A DNA stretch of 64,000 nucleotides, from contig NZ_BAHC01000102.1 in NCBI RefSeq assembly GCF_000298195.1, forward strand, positions 16,050 through 80,049, given 5' to 3'. Below, one piece after another: positions 20,048 to 27,379 of this stretch. The notes under the pieces are model-generated. The model did no database searches. It saw nothing but the letters and a program-made list of their open reading frames with translations, and had not been told where the DNA came from. This DNA comes from Gordonia rhizosphera NBRC 16068 (GTDB taxonomy: Bacteria > Actinomycetota > Actinomycetes > Mycobacteriales > Mycobacteriaceae). Every line of letters begins with the position of its first letter. Position 1 is the stretch's first letter. The position numbers were made by a program, and so were the translations under genes.

Positions 20048-20090
20048 ACAGTACCCCACTTTCCACCACTTTCCACCCCTGACACTCCAC
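20048..20090 (-). promoter_or_regulatory. mraZ promoter with MraZ boxes
   Basis: On the minus strand the 10-bp unit GTGGAAAGTG occurs twice in tandem, followed by GGG and then TACTGT (20053-20048), a TANNNT -10 box; a GTGGAG lies just upstream (20090). A 10-bp period of TGG-type repeats is the known MraZ-box pattern. The boxes cover the -35/spacer region, so MraZ binding should block RNA polymerase. Expected RNA start is about 20041, 50 bases before the GTG. Confidence 0.8.
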
Positions 20091-20238
20091 GATCGCCCCT
20101 CATACCTGAAAAGTACTGGTCAGGGCATCAGCAGAGACGCAGGGAACAGCTACGCCACGGGCGTGCCGCCTCGGATGACGCGCTACTGATGAGGTTGATG
20201 TGACCAAGGATCCCAGTTGAGAAGACCTATCTCCGCAC

Positions 20239-20297
20239 GGTGGGGTGAAGTGGGGCCATCGGGTAAAGGTGGGGTGGGGTGAAGTGGGGCATCGGGT
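20239..20297. repeat. Direct repeat of a GTGGGG-rich 25-bp unit
   Basis: Two near-identical units, GGTGGGGTGAAGTGGGG followed by CATCGGGT (with one extra C in the first copy), at 20239-20264 and 20273-20297. They lie in the 464-bp non-coding stretch between mraZ and the DUF3040 gene. The GTGGGG cores resemble MraZ boxes but stand on the opposite strand and about 190-240 bp upstream of the mraZ promoter, so any link to MraZ is speculative. Confidence 0.8.
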
Positions 20298-20331
20298 GGT
20301 GCCGAGGTGGGAGACGGTGGGCACACAGGGC

Positions 20332-20387
20332 CGGGGGCACACGACCGGGGGCACACGACCGGGGGCACACGACCGGGGGCACACGAC
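20332..20387. repeat. Four perfect tandem copies of a 14-bp unit
   Basis: The unit CGGGGGCACACGAC is repeated four times without mismatch, with a degenerate half copy just before it. Fourteen is not a multiple of three and no gene-like frame crosses it with plausible codon use, so this is a non-coding microsatellite-like array. With the GTGGGG repeats it fills most of the gap upstream of mraZ. Confidence 0.9.
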
Positions 20388-20388
20388 G

Positions 20389-20419
20389 AAGGCCGCACAC
20401 CTTGGCGGCGTACGGCCTT
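20389..20419 (-). terminator. Hairpin(s) downstream of the DUF3040 gene
   Basis: Inverted arms AAGGCCG/CGGCCTT around a GC-rich loop that can pair further (GCCGC/GCGGC). A second palindrome, CACTGCC-C-GGCAGTG, lies at 20440-20454, ending one base before the stop codon (20455-20457). Together they probably end the upstream transcript before the mraZ promoter. Confidence 0.55.
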
Positions 20420-20454
20420 GTCACAAATCATGTCCCGGGCACTGCCCGGCAGTG

Positions 20455-20856
20455 TCACTGCTGGTCGAAGCGGCGGTTGAAGCGCTCCTCCATCCGTTCG
20501 GAGAACTTGCGCTTGGGTGCCGCACCACGCGAATCCTTCGCGCCGCGACCATGTCCCCGGGCCGACCCGGATCCCCGACCGTCGCCACCCCACAGAGCGA
20601 GCAGGCCGGCGCCGAACATGACGAGGAAACCGACGAGGCTGATGATGGGGAACCCACCCACCCCGATGTTGACGATGAGTCCACCGACGAGGAGGACAAG
20701 CCCCAGAACGAAGATGGCTACCGCCTGTAGCCGACGACGACCGCTCGACCGTCCGAGGCGACGACGCTTGACGCTCGACGCGAACTTCGGGTCTTCGGCG
20801 TACAGAGCGTTTTCGATCTGTTCGAGCATGCGCTGCTCGTGCTCCGAAAGAGGCAC
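20455..20856 (-). CDS. DUF3040 membrane protein
   Basis: 133 residues. The start PLSEHEQRMLEQIENALYAEDPKFASSV is the signature of the actinobacterial DUF3040 family (Rv2169c type). Two adjacent hydrophobic segments lie at ~45-66 and ~70-88, then a Gly/Arg/Lys-rich tail. Function unknown. GTG at 20856 with AGGAGG. It is conserved just upstream of mraZ, suggesting an envelope link, but there is a hairpin and a repeat-rich gap between them. Confidence 0.9.
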   Translation of the reverse strand: MPLSEHEQRMLEQIENALYAEDPKFASSVKRRRLGRSSGRRRLQAVAIFVLGLVLLVGGLIVNIGVGGFPIISLVGFLVMFGAGLLALWGGDGRGSGSARGHGRGAKDSRGAAPKRKFSERMEERFNRRFDQQ

Positions 20857-21050
20857 CGACCCTCCTAACTCACAACTCCACCGACCCGACCCACTCGACC
20901 CCTGCGATCGATGTGTACTGCCGACGCCGCCCAGCCGTGGACTACGGCCTCAATCTCCCATGATACGAGCAGAATCACCCGGCGACCACCATTACCCACG
21001 GTTGCGTCCGGATGAAGTACCCGAGCATGCCCCCGGCGGGCCCTCGACGG

Positions 21051-21521
21051 TCACGCGGTCCGGTCCGGGCGGACGTTCTGTTGGGGTAGCCTGCCCTGCT
21101 CGTAGGCGATCACCTCGCGCTCGACCGCGTCGAGTAATTCGATCACCCTGCGCCGCGTCTCGCGCACCGTCTGCTCGTCCACCGTCCGAATGAGTCCTGA
21201 CTCGATGTCGAGTCGCAGGTGCGACAGGTCGGCGAAGTGGTCCGCATAGGCGGCCAACTCGCCGACAACCACCGGCAGGCGCTTCCACGCACTGGCCGGC
21301 CGCCGGCGCCGGACCGGCCGGTTGGACGGCTCGTAGATCTCGAGTACCGCACCGGCCGCGCGCAACGCGGTCAGGTAGTACTGCCGGAACCGTTCGGCCG
21401 ACTCGGTGATGCCGTCGGCGTTGTCGAACAGGATCTCGGCCCGGTCCAACAGGTCACGGCCGCGACGCACGACCACGGGATCGATGGCCGGCGTCGACCG
21501 TGTCGGATTCGTCCTGGTCAT
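21051..21521 (-). CDS. SAV_6107-like HEPN-domain protein
   Basis: 156 residues, all-helical in appearance: RGRDLLDRAEILFDNADGITESAERFRQYYLTALRAAGAVL and later SAWKRLPVVVGELAAYADHFADL. This looks like the HEPN-type family (SAV_6107) widely found next to dcw clusters in Actinobacteria. HEPN proteins can be RNases or nucleic-acid binders, but no clear RxxxxH active site is seen, so catalysis is doubtful. ATG at 21521 has GGAGG at a good distance; a GTG two codons earlier is possible. Confidence 0.75.
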   Translation of the reverse strand: MTRTNPTRSTPAIDPVVVRRGRDLLDRAEILFDNADGITESAERFRQYYLTALRAAGAVLEIYEPSNRPVRRRRPASAWKRLPVVVGELAAYADHFADLSHLRLDIESGLIRTVDEQTVRETRRRVIELLDAVEREVIAYEQGRLPQQNVRPDRTA

Positions 21522-21550
21522 CTCCACCTCCCGATCCGTCGATGTCGACT

Positions 21551-21580
21551 GCTGTTCTCCTGTTTGCTGTTCTCCTGTTT
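21551..21580 (-). repeat. Two tandem 15-bp copies in the leader of the HEPN gene
   Basis: On the minus strand the unit AAACAGGAGAACAGC occurs twice back to back, 30-60 bases before the start codon. Each copy contains an AGGAG that resembles a ribosome-binding site. It may be a slippage duplication; it is not in frame with a start codon at the right spacing. Confidence 0.8.
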
Positions 21581-21809
21581 TCTACAACGCCGGCCCGACA
21601 GCGAACGCTTCCCTCGTTCACCGCCGGGCCGGCGCGAGATGTCGGCGGGTGGTCAGAACAGCTTGCGGAGGCTCATTCATCGAACACCCGTTCGACATAT
21701 TCAATATAGCTAGTGGGTCGGACACCTTCAAGACGACGACCGACCGAAATCCCCGGGCGCTGACGACCGGCAGCAGCGCGGGCCACCGTGACGAGAGGAC
21801 TGACGATCG

Positions 21810-22466
21810 GTGACGATCCGCCTCGTTGATCTGACCGGGCAGGACGCCCGGGTGTGGCTCGAACCCGCCCTCGACATCTACGTGACCGCGATGAACTACC
21901 CGCGCGGCACCGAGGTGCACCGGGCCGCTTTGTGGCGCGAACACATCGCGCGTCCCGGCTGGCGGGCCGTCGGCGCCATCACCACCGGTTCGCCGGGCGA
22001 GGCCGGGTCCGGCCCCGCCGCGCGGCGACGACTCTCCCGACCGGTCGGGGTCGACGATGACGAGTTCCTCGTCGGGATCGCCTACGGCTATCGCGGGGAA
22101 CGTGACCAGTGGTGGAATCAGCAACTCCGCTTCGGTCTGCGGCAGGCCGGGCACCCCGAGTCGGCGGTGGACGAGATCACCCGCGACTACTTCGAACTGA
22201 CCGAACTGCATGTGCACCCCACCGCGCAGGGTCGGGGCATCGGGCAGGTGTTGCTCACCCGGCTGCTGGCCGGTCGGCCCGAGAGCCGGGTCCTGCTGTC
22301 CACCCCGGAGATCCCCGCCGAGAACAACCGGGCATGGGCGCTCTACCGCCGCCTGGGGTTCGTCGACGTGCTCCGGCACTTCACCTTCTCCGGCGATCCC
22401 CGTCCGTTCGCCTTCCTGGGCCGCCCGCTCCCCCTGGTCACCGACGACCGCACCGAGAGCCGATGA
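21810..22466 (+). CDS. GNAT-family N-acetyltransferase (Rv2170-like)
   Basis: 218 residues with the GNAT acetyl-CoA-binding signature LHVHPTAQGRGIGQVLLTRLLAG (Q/RxxGxG/A) at about residues 131-153 and the C-terminal NNRAWALYRRLGFVDVLRHF. The position between the DUF3040/HEPN genes and lppM corresponds to Rv2170 of M. tuberculosis. The acetyl acceptor is not readable. GTG at 21810 with GAGAGGA upstream; the AT-rich DNA around 21695-21715 is a likely promoter. The 3' end overlaps the next gene by 4 bases. Confidence 0.85.
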   Translation: MTIRLVDLTGQDARVWLEPALDIYVTAMNYPRGTEVHRAALWREHIARPGWRAVGAITTGSPGEAGSGPAARRRLSRPVGVDDDEFLVGIAYGYRGERDQWWNQQLRFGLRQAGHPESAVDEITRDYFELTELHVHPTAQGRGIGQVLLTRLLAGRPESRVLLSTPEIPAENNRAWALYRRLGFVDVLRHFTFSGDPRPFAFLGRPLPLVTDDRTESR

Positions 22467-24082
22467 CCGCCCGCCGTCGTCGGGGCGCGACGCATGTGCC
22501 CCTCGACGCCGTCGTCGTCGGGGCCGGCCACAACGGCCTCGTCGCCGCCGCCTACCTGGCCCGCGCGGGACGATCGGTGCGCGTCGTCGAACGCGACACA
22601 GTACCCGGCGGGGCGGTCTCCACCATCGAGCGCTTCCCCGGCTACCGCGTGGACCGCGGATCGTCGGCGCACCTGATGATCCGTCACTCCCCCGTGCTCG
22701 ACGAGTTGTCGCTCACCGACCACGGGTTGCGTTACCTCGACTGCGATCCGTGGGCCTTCAGTCCGGCGACCGAGGACACCGCGCCGATCGTGTTCCGCAC
22801 CGACCTCGACGCCACCTGCGCGTCCATCGAACGCGCGGTCGGGTCCGCCGACGCCGAGGCCTACCGCCGGTTCGTACAGGTGTGGCGCCCCCGCGCCCGT
22901 GCGGTCATGCGCTCGTTCTACGCCCCGGCCGCACCCGCACGGTTCGCCACCGCGTTCACCGGCCTGACCGACACCGCCACGACCGCGCGCACCGGCCCCG
23001 TCGGTCGACGGACCGGCGCGATGCTGTCGCTGACCCAGGAATTGATGTCCTCGGGGGATGCGCTGCTCGACCGCTGGTTCGACTCCGAGCCACTCAAGGC
23101 GGCGCTGGCCTGGTTCGGCGCCCAGTCCGGGCCGCCGATGAACGCGCCGGGTACCGCACCCATGATCGGTTTCGCCGCCCTGCAGCACGACATCCCGCCC
23201 GGCCGCGCGGTCGGCGGCAGCGGCGCGCTGACCGAAGCCCTGATCAGCCGACTCACCGCCGACGGCGGCGAGGTCCTGCTCGAACGTCCGGCGACCGCCA
23301 TCACCCGCTGCGGCGACCACTGGCGGGTGGACACCGCCGACGGGACCGGGCACTGCGCCACCCGGGTGATCGCCGCCTGCCACATCCTCACCACGCTGCA
23401 GCTGCTGGCCGCCGGCGGCCATGATCGACAACTGATCGACCGGTGGCGCTCGCAGATCGCACTCGGAGACGGCATCGGGATGGCCGTTCGTCTCGGTACG
23501 GACGCCCTGCCGGCCTATCGCGACCTGCCGTCGGACCTCCCATCCCACGGCGTGCACTCGGCGCTGGGACTGCTCGTCACCGACCGCGCCCAGCTGCGCC
23601 GCGCGCAGGCCGCCGCATCGGTCGGCGACCTGCCCGCCCGGCCGGCCTGCGTCGCGATGAGTTTCTCGGCGATCGACCCGACGCTGGCGCCGGATGGCAA
23701 ACACCTGGTCACCGTGTGGGCGCAGTGGCATCCCTCCCGTCTGTCCGGTGAGCGGAGCTGGCGCGATGCGGCACCGGAGGCGGCAGAGGCGATCCGAGCC
23801 GAGATGGATCGCCACGCCCCGGGTTTCAGCGCGCACATCGAACACAGCCACATTCAGACGCCCGACGACCTCGCCGACGAACTCGGTCTACTCGGCGGCA
23901 ACATCATGCATGTGGAGATGAGCATCGACCAGATGTTCTTCTGGCGGCCACATCCCGATCTGTCGGGGCACCGGGTGCCGGGCGCCGACGGCCTCCTGCT
24001 CGCCGGGGCCTCGACGCATCCCGGCGGCGGGGTGACGGGTGCCAGCGGCCGTATCGCCGCGCACCTGGCCCTTCGACGATGA
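22463..24082 (+). CDS. NAD(P)/FAD-dependent oxidoreductase of the phytoene-desaturase-like family
   Basis: 539 residues. VVVGAGHNGLVAAAYLARAG near the N-terminus is the FAD-binding GxGxxG with the following GRSVRVVERDTVPGGAVSTIERFPGYRVDRGSS; the C-terminal PGADGLLLAGASTHPGGGVTGASGR is the second flavin-contact region shared by CrtI/CrtO-type enzymes. The substrate is not known; similar proteins are annotated as carotenoid or prenyl oxidoreductases. ATG overlaps the GNAT stop (ATGA), so these two are co-translated. Notable because crtI and crtB remnants lie 3-5 kb away. Confidence 0.85.
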   Translation: MTARRRRGATHVPLDAVVVGAGHNGLVAAAYLARAGRSVRVVERDTVPGGAVSTIERFPGYRVDRGSSAHLMIRHSPVLDELSLTDHGLRYLDCDPWAFSPATEDTAPIVFRTDLDATCASIERAVGSADAEAYRRFVQVWRPRARAVMRSFYAPAAPARFATAFTGLTDTATTARTGPVGRRTGAMLSLTQELMSSGDALLDRWFDSEPLKAALAWFGAQSGPPMNAPGTAPMIGFAALQHDIPPGRAVGGSGALTEALISRLTADGGEVLLERPATAITRCGDHWRVDTADGTGHCATRVIAACHILTTLQLLAAGGHDRQLIDRWRSQIALGDGIGMAVRLGTDALPAYRDLPSDLPSHGVHSALGLLVTDRAQLRRAQAAASVGDLPARPACVAMSFSAIDPTLAPDGKHLVTVWAQWHPSRLSGERSWRDAAPEAAEAIRAEMDRHAPGFSAHIEHSHIQTPDDLADELGLLGGNIMHVEMSIDQMFFWRPHPDLSGHRVPGADGLLLAGASTHPGGGVTGASGRIAAHLALRR

Positions 24083-24125
24083 TCCCGGGTGCGTCGGCCG
24101 CGGCCGACCGGCGACGTCTGGCACG

Positions 24126-24884
24126 ATGAGCAACGTGCGCTCGTCATCCCGTTGGTCCGCGATCCTGATGCTGCTGTCGCTGGCGGCCATGACCCCCCTG
24201 CTCACCGGATGCCTGGAGCGGTCGACCACGGTCGGCGACCGCTACTCGGGCACCGTCATCGTCGCGACCTCACCGGACAATCCGAGTGGGCCGCCCCAGT
24301 TCGACATCCCGGAGTCGATGGCCGCGCGTGTCGCCCTGAGCGAGTACAGCGTCGAACCCGAGGGCGACGACGCGGTCAAACGCGTCGGTACGCGAGCGGT
24401 CTTCTCCGACCTCACCGCCGGTCAGTTCGGTCAGCTCGGCGACATCGTGGCCGAGTCCTTCGGCGAGTCGGTGATGAGCATGGATCTCAAGACCGAGCGC
24501 AGCGGCGACGTCGTCCGCTTCCGCGGCAACGCCGACCTCACCGGGCTCGCACCTGACCGCGACTTCCTCCAGCTCACCGTGACCTTCGGCGGTCCGATCA
24601 CTGCCACCAACGGCGAACAGCTCGCCGACGACACGGTTCGCTGGACACCGGAACCGCGGCGGCCGTCGAACTTCAGTGCCGACGCGACCTATCCCGACCC
24701 GGCGACCGCGGCGGTCAGCAGCTGGTCGTGGTTCCTGGCGCTGGTGTGCCTGATCGCGGTGCTGGCGGTGGCGCGTCTGGCCTGGTCCAAGCGCGACCGC
24801 GGCCCGCGGCCCGGTCGTCCGCGGCGCCCCGCGCCGACCGACAGCAATACCCGGTCGCGTGAGACCTCCGAGACCGGCAGCTGA
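24126..24884 (+). CDS. lppM: LppM-like lipoprotein (DUF3153)
   Basis: 252 residues. Signal peptide with lipobox LLTGC (lipid-modified Cys at about residue 27), a beta-rich extracytoplasmic domain, then one C-terminal membrane segment (SWFLALVCLIAVLAVARLAW) and a basic tail. This matches LppM (Rv2171) in architecture and position before metF. In M. tuberculosis LppM has been linked to phagosome trafficking; here only a surface lipoprotein role is supported. ATG at 24126 chosen because it begins the signal peptide. Confidence 0.85.
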   Translation: MSNVRSSSRWSAILMLLSLAAMTPLLTGCLERSTTVGDRYSGTVIVATSPDNPSGPPQFDIPESMAARVALSEYSVEPEGDDAVKRVGTRAVFSDLTAGQFGQLGDIVAESFGESVMSMDLKTERSGDVVRFRGNADLTGLAPDRDFLQLTVTFGGPITATNGEQLADDTVRWTPEPRRPSNFSADATYPDPATAAVSSWSWFLALVCLIAVLAVARLAWSKRDRGPRPGRPRRPAPTDSNTRSRETSETGS

Positions 24885-25853
24885 TCAGGAGGCCGGGGTT
24901 GCCGTCGCCGCCGGCATCGCCGACCTGACGTCCACACCGAGGCGTTCGAGGACCTCGCTGGTCGCCTTCGCGAAGTTGAGACTGCAGAAGTGCAGACACG
25001 GCACACCCTCGGCGACCAGGCGCTGCGCCATCTCGGTGGCGAAGTCGATACCCACGGCGCGGACCGCCTCGCGGTTCTCCTGGGGTCCGTCACCCGCGGC
25101 CACCGCGAACCGTTGCTGGACGTCGTCGGGGATCACCGATCCGGACAACTCGGCCATGCGCCGCACCGTCGCCAGCGACGTGATCGGCATCAACCCCGGG
25201 ATGAGCGGTTTCGCACCCTGTTCGGGGTCGGCCGCCACCAGCCGGTCGCGCAGTCGCAGGTAGTGCTCGACGTCGAAGAACATCTGGGTGATCGAGTACT
25301 CGGCGCCGGCGCGCAGCTTGTTGACCAGCGCCCGGGTGTCGTGTTCGAGGTCGGGGGCACGGTGATGTCCCTCCGGGAACGAGGCGACACCGACGTGGAA
25401 GTCACCCAGCTCGCGGATCAACCGGACCAGATCCTCGGCGTATTCGACGCCGTCGGGGTGTTTGATCCACTCGCCGAGCGGATTGCCCGGGGGGTCACCG
25501 CGCAGCGCGAGGAGGTTGGTGATCCCCTGGTCGGCGTAGGCGCCCACCAGGGCGCGCAGTTCGTCGACGCTGTGGTTGACGGCGGTGAGATGGGCCACCG
25601 GCAGCAGGGTGGTCTGGGCCGCGAGTTCTCCGGTGATGCGCACGGTGCGATCGCGGGTCGACCCGCCCGCACCGTAGGTCATGGACACGAAGGCGGGGCC
25701 GAGGCGTTCGAAGGTACGCACCGCACGCCACAGTCGGGCCTCGGCCTCGGCGTCCTTGGGTGGGAAGAACTCCACCGAGAACGGAACCGGACCATGGTGC
25801 GGTGCGGACAGCCGATCGACGATCGTCGGGGCCGGGGTCGCAGATGAGATCAC
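24885..25853 (-). CDS. metF: Methylenetetrahydrofolate reductase family protein
   Basis: 322 residues, TIM-barrel of the MTHFR family: VPFSVEFFPPKDAEAEARLW with the EFFPPK motif, SMTYGAGGSTRDRT, HLTAVNHS, NLLALRGDPP and AEYSITQMFFD. It reduces 5,10-methylene-THF to 5-methyl-THF for methionine synthesis. The open frame extends to 25904, but GTG at 25853 follows a TACAAT box by 6 bases, which fits a leaderless mRNA and the family start. Converges with lppM, whose stop abuts it. Confidence 0.9.
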   Translation of the reverse strand: MISSATPAPTIVDRLSAPHHGPVPFSVEFFPPKDAEAEARLWRAVRTFERLGPAFVSMTYGAGGSTRDRTVRITGELAAQTTLLPVAHLTAVNHSVDELRALVGAYADQGITNLLALRGDPPGNPLGEWIKHPDGVEYAEDLVRLIRELGDFHVGVASFPEGHHRAPDLEHDTRALVNKLRAGAEYSITQMFFDVEHYLRLRDRLVAADPEQGAKPLIPGLMPITSLATVRRMAELSGSVIPDDVQQRFAVAAGDGPQENREAVRAVGIDFATEMAQRLVAEGVPCLHFCSLNFAKATSEVLERLGVDVRSAMPAATATPAS

Positions 25854-25859
25854 CGTGAC

Positions 25860-25865
25860 ATTGTA
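25860..25865 (-). promoter_or_regulatory. -10 box of metF (leaderless)
   Basis: TACAAT on the minus strand, six bases before the GTG start of metF, so the transcript should begin at or next to the start codon. No Shine-Dalgarno is present. Confidence 0.7.
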
Positions 25866-25940
25866 CGGAGCGCGACGGCGGGCCCCACGCACCGAGGCTG
25901 GCACCGTCGATCATCGGATGGTCGGCCACCGGGCATGCCC

Positions 25941-25946
25941 TAGCCT
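25941..25946 (+). promoter_or_regulatory. -10 box of the polyprenyl synthase gene (leaderless)
   Basis: TAGCCT, six bases before the GTG at 25953. It is divergent from the metF promoter, with about 75 bp between the two boxes. Confidence 0.65.
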
Positions 25947-25952
25947 GACAGG

Positions 25953-27053
25953 GTGACCTCCGCGCTGCCGATCCCCACCATGCTCGACGAGGTACCCGCC
26001 GCGGTCGAGTCCGCGCTCCGCGAGTTCTTCGACCACGCCGTGCCCGCGACGGCCGGGATCGATCCCCGGGTGGGTGTGGCGGCCGACATACTGCGTGACT
26101 TCGTCCTGCAGGGCGGCAAACGGGTCCGGCCGCGCTTCGCCTTCGCCGGTTGGCTCGCCGGGTCCTCGGCAACCGGTCGCGCCACCACCGCGGCGTCGGC
26201 ACCCGACGCCGCCGACGCGCTGCGGATCGCCGCGGCCCTCGAACTCGTCCAGGCCTGCGCCCTGATCCACGACGACATCATCGACCGCTCCGACACGCGT
26301 CGCGGCAACGCGACCGTGCATCGGGTGTTCGAACAGCGCCATCGCCGCGACGGATGGTCGGGCGACCCCGCTCATCACGGTCTGGCGGCGGCCATCCTCG
26401 TCGGCGACCTCGCACTGGCGTGGGCCGACGACATGGCGCTGCCCCTGCCCCAGGCGGTCGCGCGGGTATGGGCGGCTATGCGCACCGAGGTCCTCGGCGG
26501 TCAGTACCTCGACATCGTCAACGAGGCCGACGGCGACGAATCCATCGGCGCCGCCTACCGGGTGATGCGGTTCAAGACCGCCGCCTACACCGTCGCCCGC
26601 CCTCTGGAGCTGGGCGCCACGCTCGCGGGCGCGCCCGCCGGGCTGATCGAGGACCTGCGGTCGGTCGGACACGATCTCGGCATCGCGTTCCAGCTGCGCG
26701 ACGACCTGCTCGGTGTGTTCGGCGATCCCGACCTCACCGGCAAACCGTCGGGCGACGACCTGGTGGCCGGCAAGCGGACCGCGTTGCTGGCGGTGGGGCT
26801 GGCGCGCGCCACCGAACGTGAGCGCGGCCTGGCCGACCGGCTGCGCGGCTACGTCGGACATCGGTTGACCGACGCGGAACTGGGCACGGCGCGCACGATC
26901 CTGACCGACGTGGGCGCGGTCGACGAGATCGAGCAGCAGATCTCCGGGCTGCTCGACACGGCACTGAGCACGCTGCAGCGCGCCGACCTCACCGATTCGG
27001 TGCGCGACGACCTGACCGCGTTCGCCCACCGGATCGCACACCGGACGACGTGA
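25953..27053 (+). CDS. idsA2: Polyprenyl diphosphate synthase (IdsA2/GGPP-synthase type)
   Basis: 366 residues. First aspartate-rich motif DDIID in LIHDDIIDRSDTRRG at about residues 107-111, LQGGKRVRPRF for IPP binding, MRFKTAAYTVARPLELGA, and the second motif region AFQLRDDLLGVFGDPDLTGKPSGDD. It condenses isopentenyl units into a C15-C25 chain; geranylgeranyl diphosphate is the usual product and carotenoid precursor. The position matches Rv2173 before mptA. GTG start behind a leaderless-type -10. The stop overlaps the GTG of a crtI fragment, consistent with an old carotenoid operon. Confidence 0.92.
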   Translation: MTSALPIPTMLDEVPAAVESALREFFDHAVPATAGIDPRVGVAADILRDFVLQGGKRVRPRFAFAGWLAGSSATGRATTAASAPDAADALRIAAALELVQACALIHDDIIDRSDTRRGNATVHRVFEQRHRRDGWSGDPAHHGLAAAILVGDLALAWADDMALPLPQAVARVWAAMRTEVLGGQYLDIVNEADGDESIGAAYRVMRFKTAAYTVARPLELGATLAGAPAGLIEDLRSVGHDLGIAFQLRDDLLGVFGDPDLTGKPSGDDLVAGKRTALLAVGLARATERERGLADRLRGYVGHRLTDAELGTARTILTDVGAVDEIEQQISGLLDTALSTLQRADLTDSVRDDLTAFAHRIAHRTT

Positions 27054-27379
27054 ACCCGACGGCCCCGATCCACCCGATGAGGCCGATCCACCCGCCCGGC
27101 ATCGAGGGATTGCGAATCCTGCGTGTCGCCCATCCGGGTACCTGGGCCGCCGCCGGCCTGCCCGCCGGCACACCGTTCGGTGCCGCGCACACCCGCTCCC
27201 AGACCGGTCCGCTACGCACGCCGAACCGCTGGCCTGCCACGACCAACCTCATTCCGGCCGGTGCGGGAACGATCCCGGGTGTCGGCATCCCCCCGGTGCT
27301 GGTGTCGGGACGCCTGGCCGCCAAGCGCGTCGTCGGCGCCGTCGAATCCGGTCCGGGTCGCCGTAGGATCGGGCGGTGA
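27050..27379 (+). pseudogene. crtI: Remnant of phytoene desaturase crtI (C-terminal part)
   Basis: About 95 of 109 encoded residues read as the end of a CrtI protein: VAHPGTWAAAGLPAGTPFG, then AHTRSQTGPLRTPNRW, then NLIPAGAGTIPGVGIPPVLV and SGRLAAKRVVG, the flavin-contact C-terminal region. The N-terminal FAD-binding domain and about 400 residues are gone. The frame starts with a GTG overlapping the idsA2 stop (GTGA), so a short peptide may be made, but it cannot be an oxidoreductase. The 3' end overlaps the mptA promoter and start. Confidence 0.75.
27364..27369 (+). promoter_or_regulatory. -10 box of mptA (leaderless)
   Basis: TAGGAT followed after six bases by the GTG at 27376. It lies inside the 3' end of the crtI remnant. 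Confidence 0.65.

Noticed and set aside
20332..20387. Possible CRISPR array
   Set aside because: The 14-bp units are contiguous with no unique spacers and no cas genes nearby.
22343..23851. Minus-strand open frame over the FAD oxidoreductase
   Set aside because: No motif; the plus strand carries an obvious FAD-binding enzyme.
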